Assembly: GCF_000468115.1 (NCBI RefSeq)
Contig: NZ_AVQI01000079.1
Location: 1 to 64,000 of the forward strand
DNA length: 64,000 nt
From: Treponema socranskii subsp. socranskii VPI DR56BR1116 = ATCC 35536
Lineage (GTDB): Bacteria > Spirochaetota > Spirochaetia > Treponematales > Treponemataceae
Direction of reading: 5' to 3'
The notes under the pieces were generated by a model that did not search any database, was not told the DNA's origin, and saw nothing but the letters and a program-made list of their open reading frames with translations. How positions within the stretch are numbered: the stretch's first letter is position 1; every line of letters starts with the position of its first letter. Of the stretch, positions 51,374-60,404 are shown piece after piece. Both the position numbers and the translations under genes were made by a program.

Positions 51374-52240
51374 TTACGCGCCCCGTTTTTTCGCATCGAG
51401 ATAGCTTACCGCAGAAAGAGCTGCGATCGTCCCCTCACCCGCCGACTTGCTGTACTGATACGGCGGACCGACGAGATCGCCGCACGCAAAGCAGCCGGCG
51501 ACGCTCGTTTCCATGCGGCGGTTTACGCGCACGTGGTTGTTGTCGACTTCGATGCCCGATACGAGCCGGCTCGGAGAAATCGCTTCGCGCAAAATAAAGA
51601 CGCCGTCCGTGCGGATCTTTCCCGCGTCGGTTACCAACGCTTGCACGGAAGTATCGCCTTCGATCGATTTCGGCACTTCGCGCACGATTTCGATTTTATC
51701 CGACACGCGCACATCTCCTTTGTACATCGGAATATAATACGTTTTCGCCGCAAGGTCAGCGAGGAAATTCGCTTCGCTCTCTTCATTCGCGCCGAACGCG
51801 ATTACGGCAACTGTTTTATTTTTATACAGCGGCGCGTCGCAGGTGGCACAGTAGCTTACGCCTTTGCCGAGAAAGCGCTCCTCTCCCGGATACGGCTTTG
51901 CCGCGACGACGCCCGTCGCCAAAACAAGGGCTTCCGCTTCGAGCATGCCGATCGACGTCTGTAAGCCGAAATAAGTGCCCATCGGATATACCGCCTGCAC
52001 GCGCGCTTCCGTAATCTCGATCCCCATCGCATCGAGGTGGGCATAAAACGCCTTTTGCATATCGCTTCCGGTAATATTCGGCAAACCGAGATAATTTTGT
52101 ACCGCATGCGCTTTTTCGATTTTTTCGCTTAAACGCTTGCTGCCTAAAAGCACGAAATTTTTATTGCGGATTTTTGCGGTGAGTGCGGCGGACAAACCTG
52201 CCGGCCCCGTCCCGATTATTGCGATGTCGTATCGTTCCAT
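51374..52240 (-). CDS. Thioredoxin-reductase-like FAD/NAD(P) oxidoreductase
   Basis: 288 aa. FAD-binding IAIIGTGPAGLSAALTA, redox-active disulfide in GVSYCATCDAPLYKNK, and the C-terminal FAD motif GCFACGDLVGPPYQYSKSAGEG. It is slightly shorter than classical TrxB and the NAD(P)-binding loop reads VIAFGANEESEANFL, not the GGGNSA type, so the electron donor may be ferredoxin (FFTR-like) or unusual. It could recharge thioredoxin for the adjacent peroxidase. Confidence 0.85.
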   Translation of the reverse strand: MERYDIAIIGTGPAGLSAALTAKIRNKNFVLLGSKRLSEKIEKAHAVQNYLGLPNITGSDMQKAFYAHLDAMGIEITEARVQAVYPMGTYFGLQTSIGMLEAEALVLATGVVAAKPYPGEERFLGKGVSYCATCDAPLYKNKTVAVIAFGANEESEANFLADLAAKTYYIPMYKGDVRVSDKIEIVREVPKSIEGDTSVQALVTDAGKIRTDGVFILREAISPSRLVSGIEVDNNHVRVNRRMETSVAGCFACGDLVGPPYQYSKSAGEGTIAALSAVSYLDAKKRGA

Positions 52241-52257
52241 GCTTTAAATATACGTAT

Positions 52258-53025
52258 TTATGAGCGCGCACGACAAGGGCGGGGCGACACGAGCGCACGG
52301 CTTTTTTTTAATAAATCGACGATAAGGTCGTCGGAAACGCTGCCGTCGAGCGCAATCGTTATCCAATTTTTTTTGCTCATGTGATACGCATCGTAAAAAC
52401 CGCGCCGCTTTTTCAGCTCGATACTTTTTTCAGGATCGATTTTTACGTTGATGACTTCGACGATCGCATCGTCCGCCGAAAGAGAGGCAGCGCGCCCCTG
52501 CTTTTCGATTTTGCTTTTCGGTATATTCATAATGATCCCGTACCATTTGCGGTTTTCGGGATTTCTGAATACGCCGTACTCGGGAGCGGTCGAAAACGGA
52601 AAATCGATTTTATCGCCGAAAAGTTTTTCCGCTTCGCGCGCGATCCGGTTCGCCTGATCCGTCAAAAACGGCTGCGGCACAAAGCACGCGTTTTTAATTT
52701 CCCGCAAAAACGCTCGGTAACTTTCGCGCACTTCGTTTACGAACGCGCTTTGCCGGCTTTTCGCCCTGAGCGGAAGATAGCGTTCGCCCGCCTGCACGTC
52801 GAACACCGAAGCGCTGATATCTCCGCCGCTTGTGACAACGACGTCGGCCGTAAAATCGCCGTTCAAAAATTTTCCGGAAAACGAATACTTCGAGCCGTTT
52901 TTAACAAAACCGAATTTCACAAGTTTTGCAAAATCGGGAATCGAGCGCGCAAAGATTTCTTCTTCGATCGTCATGCTCGAAAAAGATTCGCCTGCAAGAT
53001 TTGCAATGTCTTTAATCGTCGCCAT
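52258..53025 (-). CDS. MmcQ/YjbR family protein
   Basis: 255 aa. An N-terminal extension (~1-115) of unclear type is followed by the YjbR/CyaY-like fold (~125-250) with YGVFRNPENRKWYGIIMNIPK, GFYDAYHMSKKNWITIALDG and the closing helix DLLKKSRALV. Often called DNA-binding, function unproven. Its start overlaps the AraC-gene stop by 14 bp. Confidence 0.8.
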   Translation of the reverse strand: MATIKDIANLAGESFSSMTIEEEIFARSIPDFAKLVKFGFVKNGSKYSFSGKFLNGDFTADVVVTSGGDISASVFDVQAGERYLPLRAKSRQSAFVNEVRESYRAFLREIKNACFVPQPFLTDQANRIAREAEKLFGDKIDFPFSTAPEYGVFRNPENRKWYGIIMNIPKSKIEKQGRAASLSADDAIVEVINVKIDPEKSIELKKRRGFYDAYHMSKKNWITIALDGSVSDDLIVDLLKKSRALVSPRPCRARS

Positions 53026-55285
53026 ACGCTTTTTCCGTCAGCTGCTCCGGCCGCATCCTGAACTGTGCCGGAGATGCGCCGAAATATTTTCGAAACAGCA
53101 CGTAAAAATATTGTCCGTTCGATATGCCGATCCGCTCGGCGATCTCTTTTATCGTCAAATCGGTTTCCAGCAAAAGCCGCTTTGCATGCGCCATCCGCGC
53201 TTCATTGATATAATTTGCGATCGAAATATTTTCCGATGCTTTAAACAATTTCGAAACATAGGTATCGGACAGGCCGAGACTGTCCGCGATCGCCTTTGAA
53301 GAAAGCTGTGCATCGTACAACTGCTCGTCGACGATCCGTTTGATCCGCTCGGCCGTTTTCTTTTGCTTTTGCTTATGTTGCTCTTCGCTCTGCGCACAGA
53401 TCTTTTCCATAAGCGCATAATACTCCGCCTCTATGTCCGAAATAACTTTCGCCTGTTCGATGACTAAAGCGATGCGGTCGGCACTGTCGTACAGCCGTTC
53501 CTCTTTTTCGGCGGAGGGCGTACCGTCCAACGCGGCCGTAAGGTTTACATAAAGGCGCTTCAAATTAAACACGATCGCGGCGTATCGGTATTCGCAGAGT
53601 TCGCGTACCGTATCGCCGTAAGAGGCTTCCGCCGCCGCACGGTTACCGGCCCTGAGCGCCTGCATCAATTTCGCTTCGATCGCTTCCGGATAGCGCATGC
53701 CGCTTTTCCGCGTATCGATATAACGCTCATACGCCGCCCCTTTTTCGCGGTAAAAGATGCGCGCCGCATACAATTCCCGAAGGCGTGTAAAAGAACGGTA
53801 CATATCGCACGCGCCGCAGATTTTTTCGGAAATAACCGCAAAGGCTTTTTCATTCCCCGCGATGCGCTCAAAATATGCGGACGCTTTTTCTTCGCTCGAA
53901 AACTGAACGATAAACGCAAAGAGATCGTCGACGGCAACGCGTTCCGCCGCACACGGAGCATCCCCTTGCCGCGCGGTTTCCGCCGGCGCACATTTTACAG
54001 ATTCGGCGGCGGATTTTTCTGCCGCCGTCGATGCCGGTTGCGCTGCCGTTCGTTCGACACCCGGCAAAAATTCGGACGCGGTTAAAACGATGTACAGCGG
54101 ATGCAATGTATCGAGCTCGGTTTCACAGCCGCTGAAAGCCGTTTGCAAATCGACATCGTCCGGAGCGGGAGAGGTAAGCAGCTGTTTCAGATATTCCCTC
54201 TTTAATATGGAAGCGGATGCTTCTTTGCTTACGAGCTCTTTTTGAAGGTACTGATCGATATTATTAAAAACCGCATCTTCACCGGAAGCGTTCTGCCCTG
54301 TTTGTACGGCAAAAAAATTAACAACTTTTTTGAGCGGAACGTAAAAGCGTATCAATATGAGCAGCGAAACGAAAAGCCAGCTTACGAGAATAATCGCGGC
54401 AACCTGTACGGCGGTCGTCCGAAAACTTTCGAGTTCGTACGAAAGCCTGTCGGCGTCGATGCAGCGTATATAGTAGAGCTGCGGGTCTGCAAGATACGAA
54501 TAGATAAACGATGTGTCTCTCACCTTCTTTCCCGCCGCATACCCCGATGCGCGCGGTTTTACCGTTATGTAGCCCGAAAGTGCCGAAGCGTTCCGTATCG
54601 CCGAAAAATCGCAGGAAGCCGTATTTTCGGAAACGACATCGGGAAACACGATTTCATCGGTATCGAGGCGGTAGAGCACGCAGTTGTCGTACGGAAATTG
54701 AAAATACAATTTATTAAATTCTTTTGCGTCGAAATTGACCATCATCGCATTCGTGCATACACCACGGGCGTCCGTTTCCGAAATGATAAGCGAATACACA
54801 TCGCCCCTCCAAATCAAATACGGATAACTCGCGTCCTTTGAGGTCAGCAATTCGACGGCCCCCCTGTCGGGAAAATCGCCGCACGTATCGGAACCCGTTT
54901 CCTTTGTCGAATAGACGTATGCGCGGCGAGCGTTGTACACGTACACCGAATCGATAAAGCCGTTCGAGCTCGTAAACGAATTCAATACCCTGATCGCGAG
55001 TATCGCGTCAAAATTGGAAACGTCGGCCTGTGTGCGCAGTTTCGTTACTTGGGGATTGTAAAAGTTCTGATATGTGCAGGCGGTCAGCATCGTGTGCACT
55101 TGTTTTGCCGTGCTGTCGGCATACTGCACGAGTTCGCCGGTCATATTGGAAATGGCGCGCAGTACCATTTTTTCGTGCGCCGCGCTCAAAATCGCAACGA
55201 CGACGACAAAGGACAGAGCTGCAGTGAGAAAGTGAAACAGCCACGTAAATGCCGCGTAATACGAAGTAGAACTTTTCATACTCAT
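53012..55285 (-). CDS. Membrane-bound sensor with C-terminal AraC-family DNA-binding domain
   Basis: 757 aa. Helix at ~12-35, extracytoplasmic sensor domain (~40-285, Cache-like), second helix (~288-310), a long cytoplasmic region and an AraC HTH_18 (~655-755) with LSSKAIADSLGLSDTYVSKLF and TIKEIAERIGISNGQYFYVLF. This one-component architecture is typical of Firmicutes/spirochaete regulators of sugar uptake. ATG 55285 (or 55279) is used because upstream codons lack coding character. No obvious target operon adjoins, except that it is opposite the Rpn gene. Confidence 0.82.
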   Translation of the reverse strand: MSMKSSTSYYAAFTWLFHFLTAALSFVVVVAILSAAHEKMVLRAISNMTGELVQYADSTAKQVHTMLTACTYQNFYNPQVTKLRTQADVSNFDAILAIRVLNSFTSSNGFIDSVYVYNARRAYVYSTKETGSDTCGDFPDRGAVELLTSKDASYPYLIWRGDVYSLIISETDARGVCTNAMMVNFDAKEFNKLYFQFPYDNCVLYRLDTDEIVFPDVVSENTASCDFSAIRNASALSGYITVKPRASGYAAGKKVRDTSFIYSYLADPQLYYIRCIDADRLSYELESFRTTAVQVAAIILVSWLFVSLLILIRFYVPLKKVVNFFAVQTGQNASGEDAVFNNIDQYLQKELVSKEASASILKREYLKQLLTSPAPDDVDLQTAFSGCETELDTLHPLYIVLTASEFLPGVERTAAQPASTAAEKSAAESVKCAPAETARQGDAPCAAERVAVDDLFAFIVQFSSEEKASAYFERIAGNEKAFAVISEKICGACDMYRSFTRLRELYAARIFYREKGAAYERYIDTRKSGMRYPEAIEAKLMQALRAGNRAAAEASYGDTVRELCEYRYAAIVFNLKRLYVNLTAALDGTPSAEKEERLYDSADRIALVIEQAKVISDIEAEYYALMEKICAQSEEQHKQKQKKTAERIKRIVDEQLYDAQLSSKAIADSLGLSDTYVSKLFKASENISIANYINEARMAHAKRLLLETDLTIKEIAERIGISNGQYFYVLFRKYFGASPAQFRMRPEQLTEKAYGDD

Positions 55286-55358
55286 CGAAAGCAAAAACCT
55301 GCTTTTAATAAGTATAGCACAAACGCGCCGCTTTTTCAGCACTCGACCCCCGCATCCG

Positions 55359-55432
55359 GCACTGTGCCGTCGGGAGCGCTTTGCGCATAAACTTTACGCA
55401 AGCACTCCGCGCAATTAGACGAATTGGCGACG
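55359..55432. repeat. Left direct repeat around the Rpn nuclease cassette
   Basis: About 74 bp, roughly 90 % identical to 56324-56393. On the minus strand it contains CGCCAATTCGTCTAATTG, a copy of the last codons and stop of the ABC ATPase gene that ends at 56379 (RRQFV against RRQLV), followed by the same downstream inverted-repeat sequence. Confidence 0.85.
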
Positions 55433-55532
55433 AGTACGCAGCTTGCAACGAGCGTACGGCACAGGAAACTTATATTTTACAAAAAACTCCGAAATCGCAA
55501 TATCTTCGCGATATATATAACGGAGGACGCTT

Positions 55533-56309
55533 ATGCACAAAAGTTTTGACGATCTGACTATCGCCGACGATTTTATGTTCTGTAAAATCATGCAGGATGA
55601 AGGTATTTGTAAAGAATTCCTCGAAATGGTCTTGGCAAACGAAATCGGGAAGATTGCCTGCCTGTCGCCGCAAAACACCGTAGCGACCGGCGTTGCAGCA
55701 AAGTCGGTACGCCTCGACTTACTTGTAAAAGACGAAGCGGGCAAATCTTACGATATCGAAATGCAGGTATCGAACGAACACAATATCCCGAAACGTATGC
55801 GATACTATCAAGCAGCGATTGACATAGCATTCTTGGACAAGGGAACGCATTACAAAGCCTTAAACGACTGCTACATTATTTTCGTCTGCCTTTTCGATGC
55901 AATCGGCAAAGGCCGGCCGCTTTACACCTTTGAAAACATCTGCATTGAAAACCGGCAAACGCCCTTACAAGACGGCACAAAAAAGATTATAATAAACGCG
56001 GAAGCTTTTAGCAAATCCGAAGACGCGGAGCTCAAAGGTTTTTTGGAATACCTGAAAACAGGTAATGCAAACACAGATTATACAGGGAGGATAGAAACGA
56101 TGATACAAACTGTAAAAAAAAGTGAACAGGCACGGCAGGAATACCGCTTTATGTCGGGGTTTGAAATGGATGCCCGGGATAAAGGCTTTTCCGATGGCTC
56201 GCGCCAAGCAAAGCTTGAAACGGCAAAGTTGATGCGCGCTCACAATTATCAAGTGGCGGAAATTTGCGCAATGACCGGCCTCAGCGAAGCGGAAGTGGAA
56301 AAGCTGTAA
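55533..56309 (+). CDS. Rpn family recombination-promoting nuclease/putative transposase (PD-(D/E)XK)
   Basis: 258 aa. FDDLTIADDFMFCKIMQDE opening, then VRLDLLVKDEAGKSYDIEMQV with the D-x(n)-ExQ catalytic pattern of PDDEXK_2 nucleases, and a C-terminal segment (KLMRAHNYQVAEICAMTGLS) resembling a short helix-turn-helix. E. coli Rpn proteins are DNA endonucleases that raise recombination and some act in phage defence. Preceded by ACGGAGG. The gene stands alone between two direct repeats of a host gene end. Confidence 0.88.
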   Translation: MHKSFDDLTIADDFMFCKIMQDEGICKEFLEMVLANEIGKIACLSPQNTVATGVAAKSVRLDLLVKDEAGKSYDIEMQVSNEHNIPKRMRYYQAAIDIAFLDKGTHYKALNDCYIIFVCLFDAIGKGRPLYTFENICIENRQTPLQDGTKKIIINAEAFSKSEDAELKGFLEYLKTGNANTDYTGRIETMIQTVKKSEQARQEYRFMSGFEMDARDKGFSDGSRQAKLETAKLMRAHNYQVAEICAMTGLSEAEVEKL

Positions 56310-56323
56310 ACTTGGATGCAAAT

Positions 56324-56393
56324 GCACTGTGCCGTCGGAAGCGCTTGCGCATAGACTTTACGCAAGCACTCCGCACAATTATACGAGTTGACG
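56324..56393. repeat. Right direct repeat around the Rpn nuclease cassette
   Basis: Counterpart of 55359-55432. It includes the true 3' end of the ABC ATPase gene and an inverted repeat (AGTGCTTGCG.../...CGCAAGCGCT) that may end its transcript. Confidence 0.85.
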
Positions 56394-57488
56394 CCGAGCG
56401 CGCTCTTCTTCGGAGTTTTTATCGTCGTCTTTATACCACATGACGCCGACCAAATCGACGCGGCACTCCTCTCCCTGCCTGAATACGACGCGGTGCGGTG
56501 TCTGCACGAGGAGCATCTGTCCGCCGACTTTTACGTAGTATTCGGTGCAATCGGTGAGGAACACGCGCTTTTCAATTTTCGTTTTATATCCGACCGATTT
56601 ATTCAGATTGATCGCATTCGGGCGCGCCGCCATAAAACGCTTTTCCCCGTTCGACGCGTCGTCGGGAAGCCGGCACGGAATGGCCTGCGAATAATCGCCG
56701 TCGGGATACGCTTTGCCGTCTTTGATTTCGACTTTGACAAAGGTCGATTTTCCCAAAAAGCTGTGCACGAATCTGTTCACCGGTTTGTTGTAAAGATTGC
56801 GCGGCGTATCGATTTGGACGATCTTTCCCATATCCATGACCATCATGCGGTCGGACAGTGCCATCGCTTCGGACTGATCGTGCGTGACGAAGATGATCGT
56901 AAAATTGAATTTTTTCTGCAGCTCTTTGATTTCGAAACGCATCGACTCGCGCAGTTTCGGATCGAGATTCGAAAGCGGTTCGTCGAGCAGCATGACTTTC
57001 GGATTCGTCACGATCGCGCGCGCAAGAGCGATGCGCTGCTGCTGTCCGCCGGAAAGATTCCCCGGATAGAGCGATTCCAATCCGTCCAAATTCGTATACG
57101 AAAGAGCTGCGGCAACCCGCTCTTTGATTTCGTTCCGTGCAACTTTTTGCACTTTGAGCGGCAGCGCGACGTTTTCAAAAATGTTCATGTGCGGCCACAC
57201 CGCGAACGCTTGAAACACCATACCCAATCCGCGTTCTTCCGGCGGCACGTACAAGTTTTTGCTTTTGACCGACACCGGCCGCCCGCATAAATGAATTTCG
57301 CCTTCTGTTAAATCTTCGAAGCCCGCGATCATGCGGAGCGTCGTCGTTTTGCCGCAGCCCGACGGGCCGAGAAAAGAAAAGCATTCGCCCTCTTCAATTT
57401 CGAGATTGAAGTCGTCTACCGCGACAACCGACTCTATCGATTTTTCTTCGAATTTTTTCGTAACGTGTTTTAATACGACTTGAGCCAC
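56379..57488 (-). CDS. ABC transporter ATP-binding protein, Fe3+/spermidine (FbpC/PotA) type, copy 2
   Basis: 369 aa. Walker A GPSGCGKTT, Q-loop VFQAFAVWPHM, signature NLSGGQQQR, Walker B VMLLDEPLSNLDP, switch THDQSEA, and a C-terminal TOBE regulatory domain (~240-360). The GTG start at 57488 follows AAGGAAGG. It is the last gene of SBP-ATPase-permease-ATPase. Confidence 0.9.
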   Translation of the reverse strand: MAQVVLKHVTKKFEEKSIESVVAVDDFNLEIEEGECFSFLGPSGCGKTTTLRMIAGFEDLTEGEIHLCGRPVSVKSKNLYVPPEERGLGMVFQAFAVWPHMNIFENVALPLKVQKVARNEIKERVAAALSYTNLDGLESLYPGNLSGGQQQRIALARAIVTNPKVMLLDEPLSNLDPKLRESMRFEIKELQKKFNFTIIFVTHDQSEAMALSDRMMVMDMGKIVQIDTPRNLYNKPVNRFVHSFLGKSTFVKVEIKDGKAYPDGDYSQAIPCRLPDDASNGEKRFMAARPNAINLNKSVGYKTKIEKRVFLTDCTEYYVKVGGQMLLVQTPHRVVFRQGEECRVDLVGVMWYKDDDKNSEEERARRQLV

Positions 57489-57492
57489 GGCT

Positions 57493-59220
57493 CTACCTTC
57501 CTTTTCTCTCTTTTGTAATCTGCGTGACGATCGTATTACACACGATGATCAATATGATGGCTACCGAAGCGAGCGCGGAAGCTCTCTGGATATAACCGTC
57601 GCTGCGCAGCGAGTAAATCGCCACCCCGAGCGTCCGCGTATACGGACCGTAGAGCAGCACCGATGTGGTGAGTTCGCGCATGGCGGGCAAAAAGATCAGG
57701 AAAAATCCCGACACCATCGCCGGCCGGATAAGAGGCAGCGTTATGTCTTTGAGCGCTTCGCTGTGAGACGCCCCGCACGAACGCGCGGCATCTTCGAGAG
57801 ACGGATGCACTTGCTGCAAAGACGCGGACGCGGACTTCATCGAAAACGACAGATAACGCGCGATGTACGCGATGAGGATGATCCAAATCGTATTGTATAA
57901 ATTGATATGGAAGATGACGCCCGACCACGCGAGAATAACGCCGATGGCGAGTACCGTTCCCGGAATCGAATACGGAAGCACCGAAACGATTTCCAAAATG
58001 CCCTTGCCCTTCGGTTTGATTTTGTTGACAACGTACGCGATCATAACACCGAGGAACATACTCAACACGCCAGCGGAAACGGAAAGAAACAGCGAATTAC
58101 GGATCGAATCCGTTACCATTTTATTGCCGAACAATATGTTCGCATAATTTTTAAACGTAAAGTTTGCAAACGTAAGCGGCAGTCCGTACGCTTTCAAAAA
58201 TCCGACGAGGAAAATCATGACGAGCGGTACGAGCACGATGACGATGAGTGACAAAAATGCGATAACCAGCAGCGGATATTTTCCGTGGCGCAATTTGATC
58301 AGCGTCGGACGCATGCTCTTTCCCTTGATGATATCGTAACTGCCCGAGCGCAGCACGAGCTTTTGAATAACGAGAGCGATCGACACGACTATGACGAGCA
58401 AAACCGAAAGAGCCGCCCCTTCGCGGATGCCGTTGAAATCGCCGGCCGCACGGTTTATCAACTGATAAATCTTCGTCGGCAGCGTATAGATATTTTGCGA
58501 AAATCCGAGAATCGACGGAACGCCGAAATGCGCGAGCGATGAAATGAGGATGAGCAGCGCACCCGACGATATGGCAGGCAGCACGAGCGGAAGCGTAATC
58601 CTCCTGATAACGTAGCCCTGCTTTGCACCGGCGATGCGCGCGGATTCTTCGAGCGTCGGATCCATGCGTTCAAGCGCGCTGACGACCTGCATAAACACGA
58701 ACGGAAAATAATACGACACTTCGACGAATATGATACCCCACACCGAATTGATGTTGATCGGCGCCTTTTGCAAATGGAAAGTCGACATAATCCAATTGTT
58801 GATATAGCCGCCGCGAGCGGAAAGCATCAAATCCCACGCCATTGCTCCGAAAAACGGCGGAAACATATACGGGATCGTAAAGAGGCTGCGCATGAGGCCT
58901 TTGAGCGGGATGTCGCTTCTGCCGAGCAGCCACGCGTAAAAAAGCCCCACGATCGTACCGAGCACCGTCACCCAAAACGCGATGACGATCGTATTCCACA
59001 TGGCGCCGATATTGTCTTTGTTGCCGATGACGCGTGCAAACAAACCCAAGTCGAATCGGTGTTCGTAAAAAAACGCGTTGTAGATGATCATAAAGATCGG
59101 AATGATGACAACGATAAACAAAATCACAAAGCTGAGCGCCGTCATGACACCGTCGAGATTCAAGGCAAAACGTTTGCCGTCAAGCTTTGCCAAATCGGCA
59201 TTGCGGTTTTTAAACATCAT
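57493..59220 (-). CDS. ABC transporter permease, fused two-domain FbpB type
   Basis: 575 aa. Two BPD_transp_1 units of about six helices each (~20-285 and ~310-570), each with an EAA loop (LEESARIAGAKQGYVIRRITLP and LEDAARSCGASHSEALKDITLP). Such fused permeases serve Fe3+, thiamine or 2-aminoethylphosphonate binding proteins. The ATG at 59220 overlaps the stop of the upstream ATPase by 4 bp. Confidence 0.92.
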   Translation of the reverse strand: MMFKNRNADLAKLDGKRFALNLDGVMTALSFVILFIVVIIPIFMIIYNAFFYEHRFDLGLFARVIGNKDNIGAMWNTIVIAFWVTVLGTIVGLFYAWLLGRSDIPLKGLMRSLFTIPYMFPPFFGAMAWDLMLSARGGYINNWIMSTFHLQKAPININSVWGIIFVEVSYYFPFVFMQVVSALERMDPTLEESARIAGAKQGYVIRRITLPLVLPAISSGALLILISSLAHFGVPSILGFSQNIYTLPTKIYQLINRAAGDFNGIREGAALSVLLVIVVSIALVIQKLVLRSGSYDIIKGKSMRPTLIKLRHGKYPLLVIAFLSLIVIVLVPLVMIFLVGFLKAYGLPLTFANFTFKNYANILFGNKMVTDSIRNSLFLSVSAGVLSMFLGVMIAYVVNKIKPKGKGILEIVSVLPYSIPGTVLAIGVILAWSGVIFHINLYNTIWIILIAYIARYLSFSMKSASASLQQVHPSLEDAARSCGASHSEALKDITLPLIRPAMVSGFFLIFLPAMRELTTSVLLYGPYTRTLGVAIYSLRSDGYIQRASALASVAIILIIVCNTIVTQITKERKGR

Positions 59221-60326
59221 ACAGCCTCCGCCGCCCGGGCGGTTTTTTCCCGCGCATAGTATTTCGGATTGATGAACTTCAGCCCCGCAACGTCGCCGGG
59301 CACATATTCGCGGGAATTGAGCATGTCGAGCGTACCCTGTTCGACGCGTATTTCCTTGCCTTCGAAATCGACGAAGTAGGTGCTTTCGCTTCCGAGAAAA
59401 CTCGAACTCTTTACGGTACCGCGCACGGAAGAGGTTTCATCGAAAACGATGTCGGACGGACGGATGCCCATATCGTATTCGCCGTTCGTCACATCGGACG
59501 GCAAAGCGGATTCGGGGACATCGGCGTAGCGTATCTCTTTGCCGTTCAGATCAAAATACATGCCGTCTGATTTTTTCTTTACCGGAATAAAATTCGATAC
59601 GCCGATAAACGTAAAGACGAATTTATCGGCGGGGGTGAGCAGTATCTCTTCGTCGGTGCCGATTTGGCTTAAAGCACCGGAGGGATTCATCACCGCGATT
59701 TTATCGCAGAGCTGCAAAGCCGCCTGCTGATCGTGCGTTATATATAAAATCGTCGTACCGACCGTCCGCTGGATCTGCCGTATTTCGACGAGCATCTCTT
59801 CGCGGAGCTTTGCGTCGAGGTTCGTAATCGGCTCGTCGAGTACGATAACGTCGTCCGACGACACGAGAGAACGCGCGATCGCAACACGCTGCTGCTGCCC
59901 GCCCGACAGCTGAGACGGCAAGTGATTTTTATATTTTTCCATCCGCACTTGAGAAAGCGCGAACTCCGCTTTTTTTTGTATTTCGTCTTTCGGCATCTTT
60001 TTCTTTTTCATCGGATAGACGACGTTTTCCCACACCGTCATGTGCGGCCATACCGCGTAATCCTGAAAGACGACGCCGATATTGCGTTTTTCGGGCGCAA
60101 CATTGATACGCTTTTTTGCGCTGAACACACATGTGTCACCGATGTAGATTTCGCCCTTTTCCGGTTTAATAAATCCGCAGAGACAGCGGATGAGCGTCGT
60201 TTTGCCGCAGCCGGACGGACCGACGACGCCGAGGATTTGACTTTCGTCCACCGTGAGCGAAAAATCCTCGAATATCGTGTGCCCTCCGTATCTGAATGTA
60301 ACGGAATCGAATTTTATCTGAGCCAT
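59217..60326 (-). CDS. ABC transporter ATP-binding protein, Fe3+/spermidine type, copy 1
   Basis: 369 aa. Walker A GPSGCGKTT, VFQDYAVWPHM, QLSGGQQQR, IVLDEPITNLDAKL, THDQQAA, and a TOBE domain beyond ~residue 240. It is clearly paralogous to the 56379 gene but diverged. ATG 60326 (MAQIKFD) is used; the upstream in-frame extension reads through leader DNA. Confidence 0.9.
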   Translation of the reverse strand: MAQIKFDSVTFRYGGHTIFEDFSLTVDESQILGVVGPSGCGKTTLIRCLCGFIKPEKGEIYIGDTCVFSAKKRINVAPEKRNIGVVFQDYAVWPHMTVWENVVYPMKKKKMPKDEIQKKAEFALSQVRMEKYKNHLPSQLSGGQQQRVAIARSLVSSDDVIVLDEPITNLDAKLREEMLVEIRQIQRTVGTTILYITHDQQAALQLCDKIAVMNPSGALSQIGTDEEILLTPADKFVFTFIGVSNFIPVKKKSDGMYFDLNGKEIRYADVPESALPSDVTNGEYDMGIRPSDIVFDETSSVRGTVKSSSFLGSESTYFVDFEGKEIRVEQGTLDMLNSREYVPGDVAGLKFINPKYYAREKTARAAEAV

Positions 60327-60404
60327 ATACGTACCGAATCGGTTTATGGAAAACCGCAGCATACGGCGGCGGCCGCGATAACGAGCAACGCCGCCGTGCA
60401 ATTT

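Noticed and set aside
51374-52240. Calling this gene trxB outright
   Set aside because: The NAD(P)-binding loop is atypical, so a ferredoxin-dependent or other disulfide reductase is equally possible.
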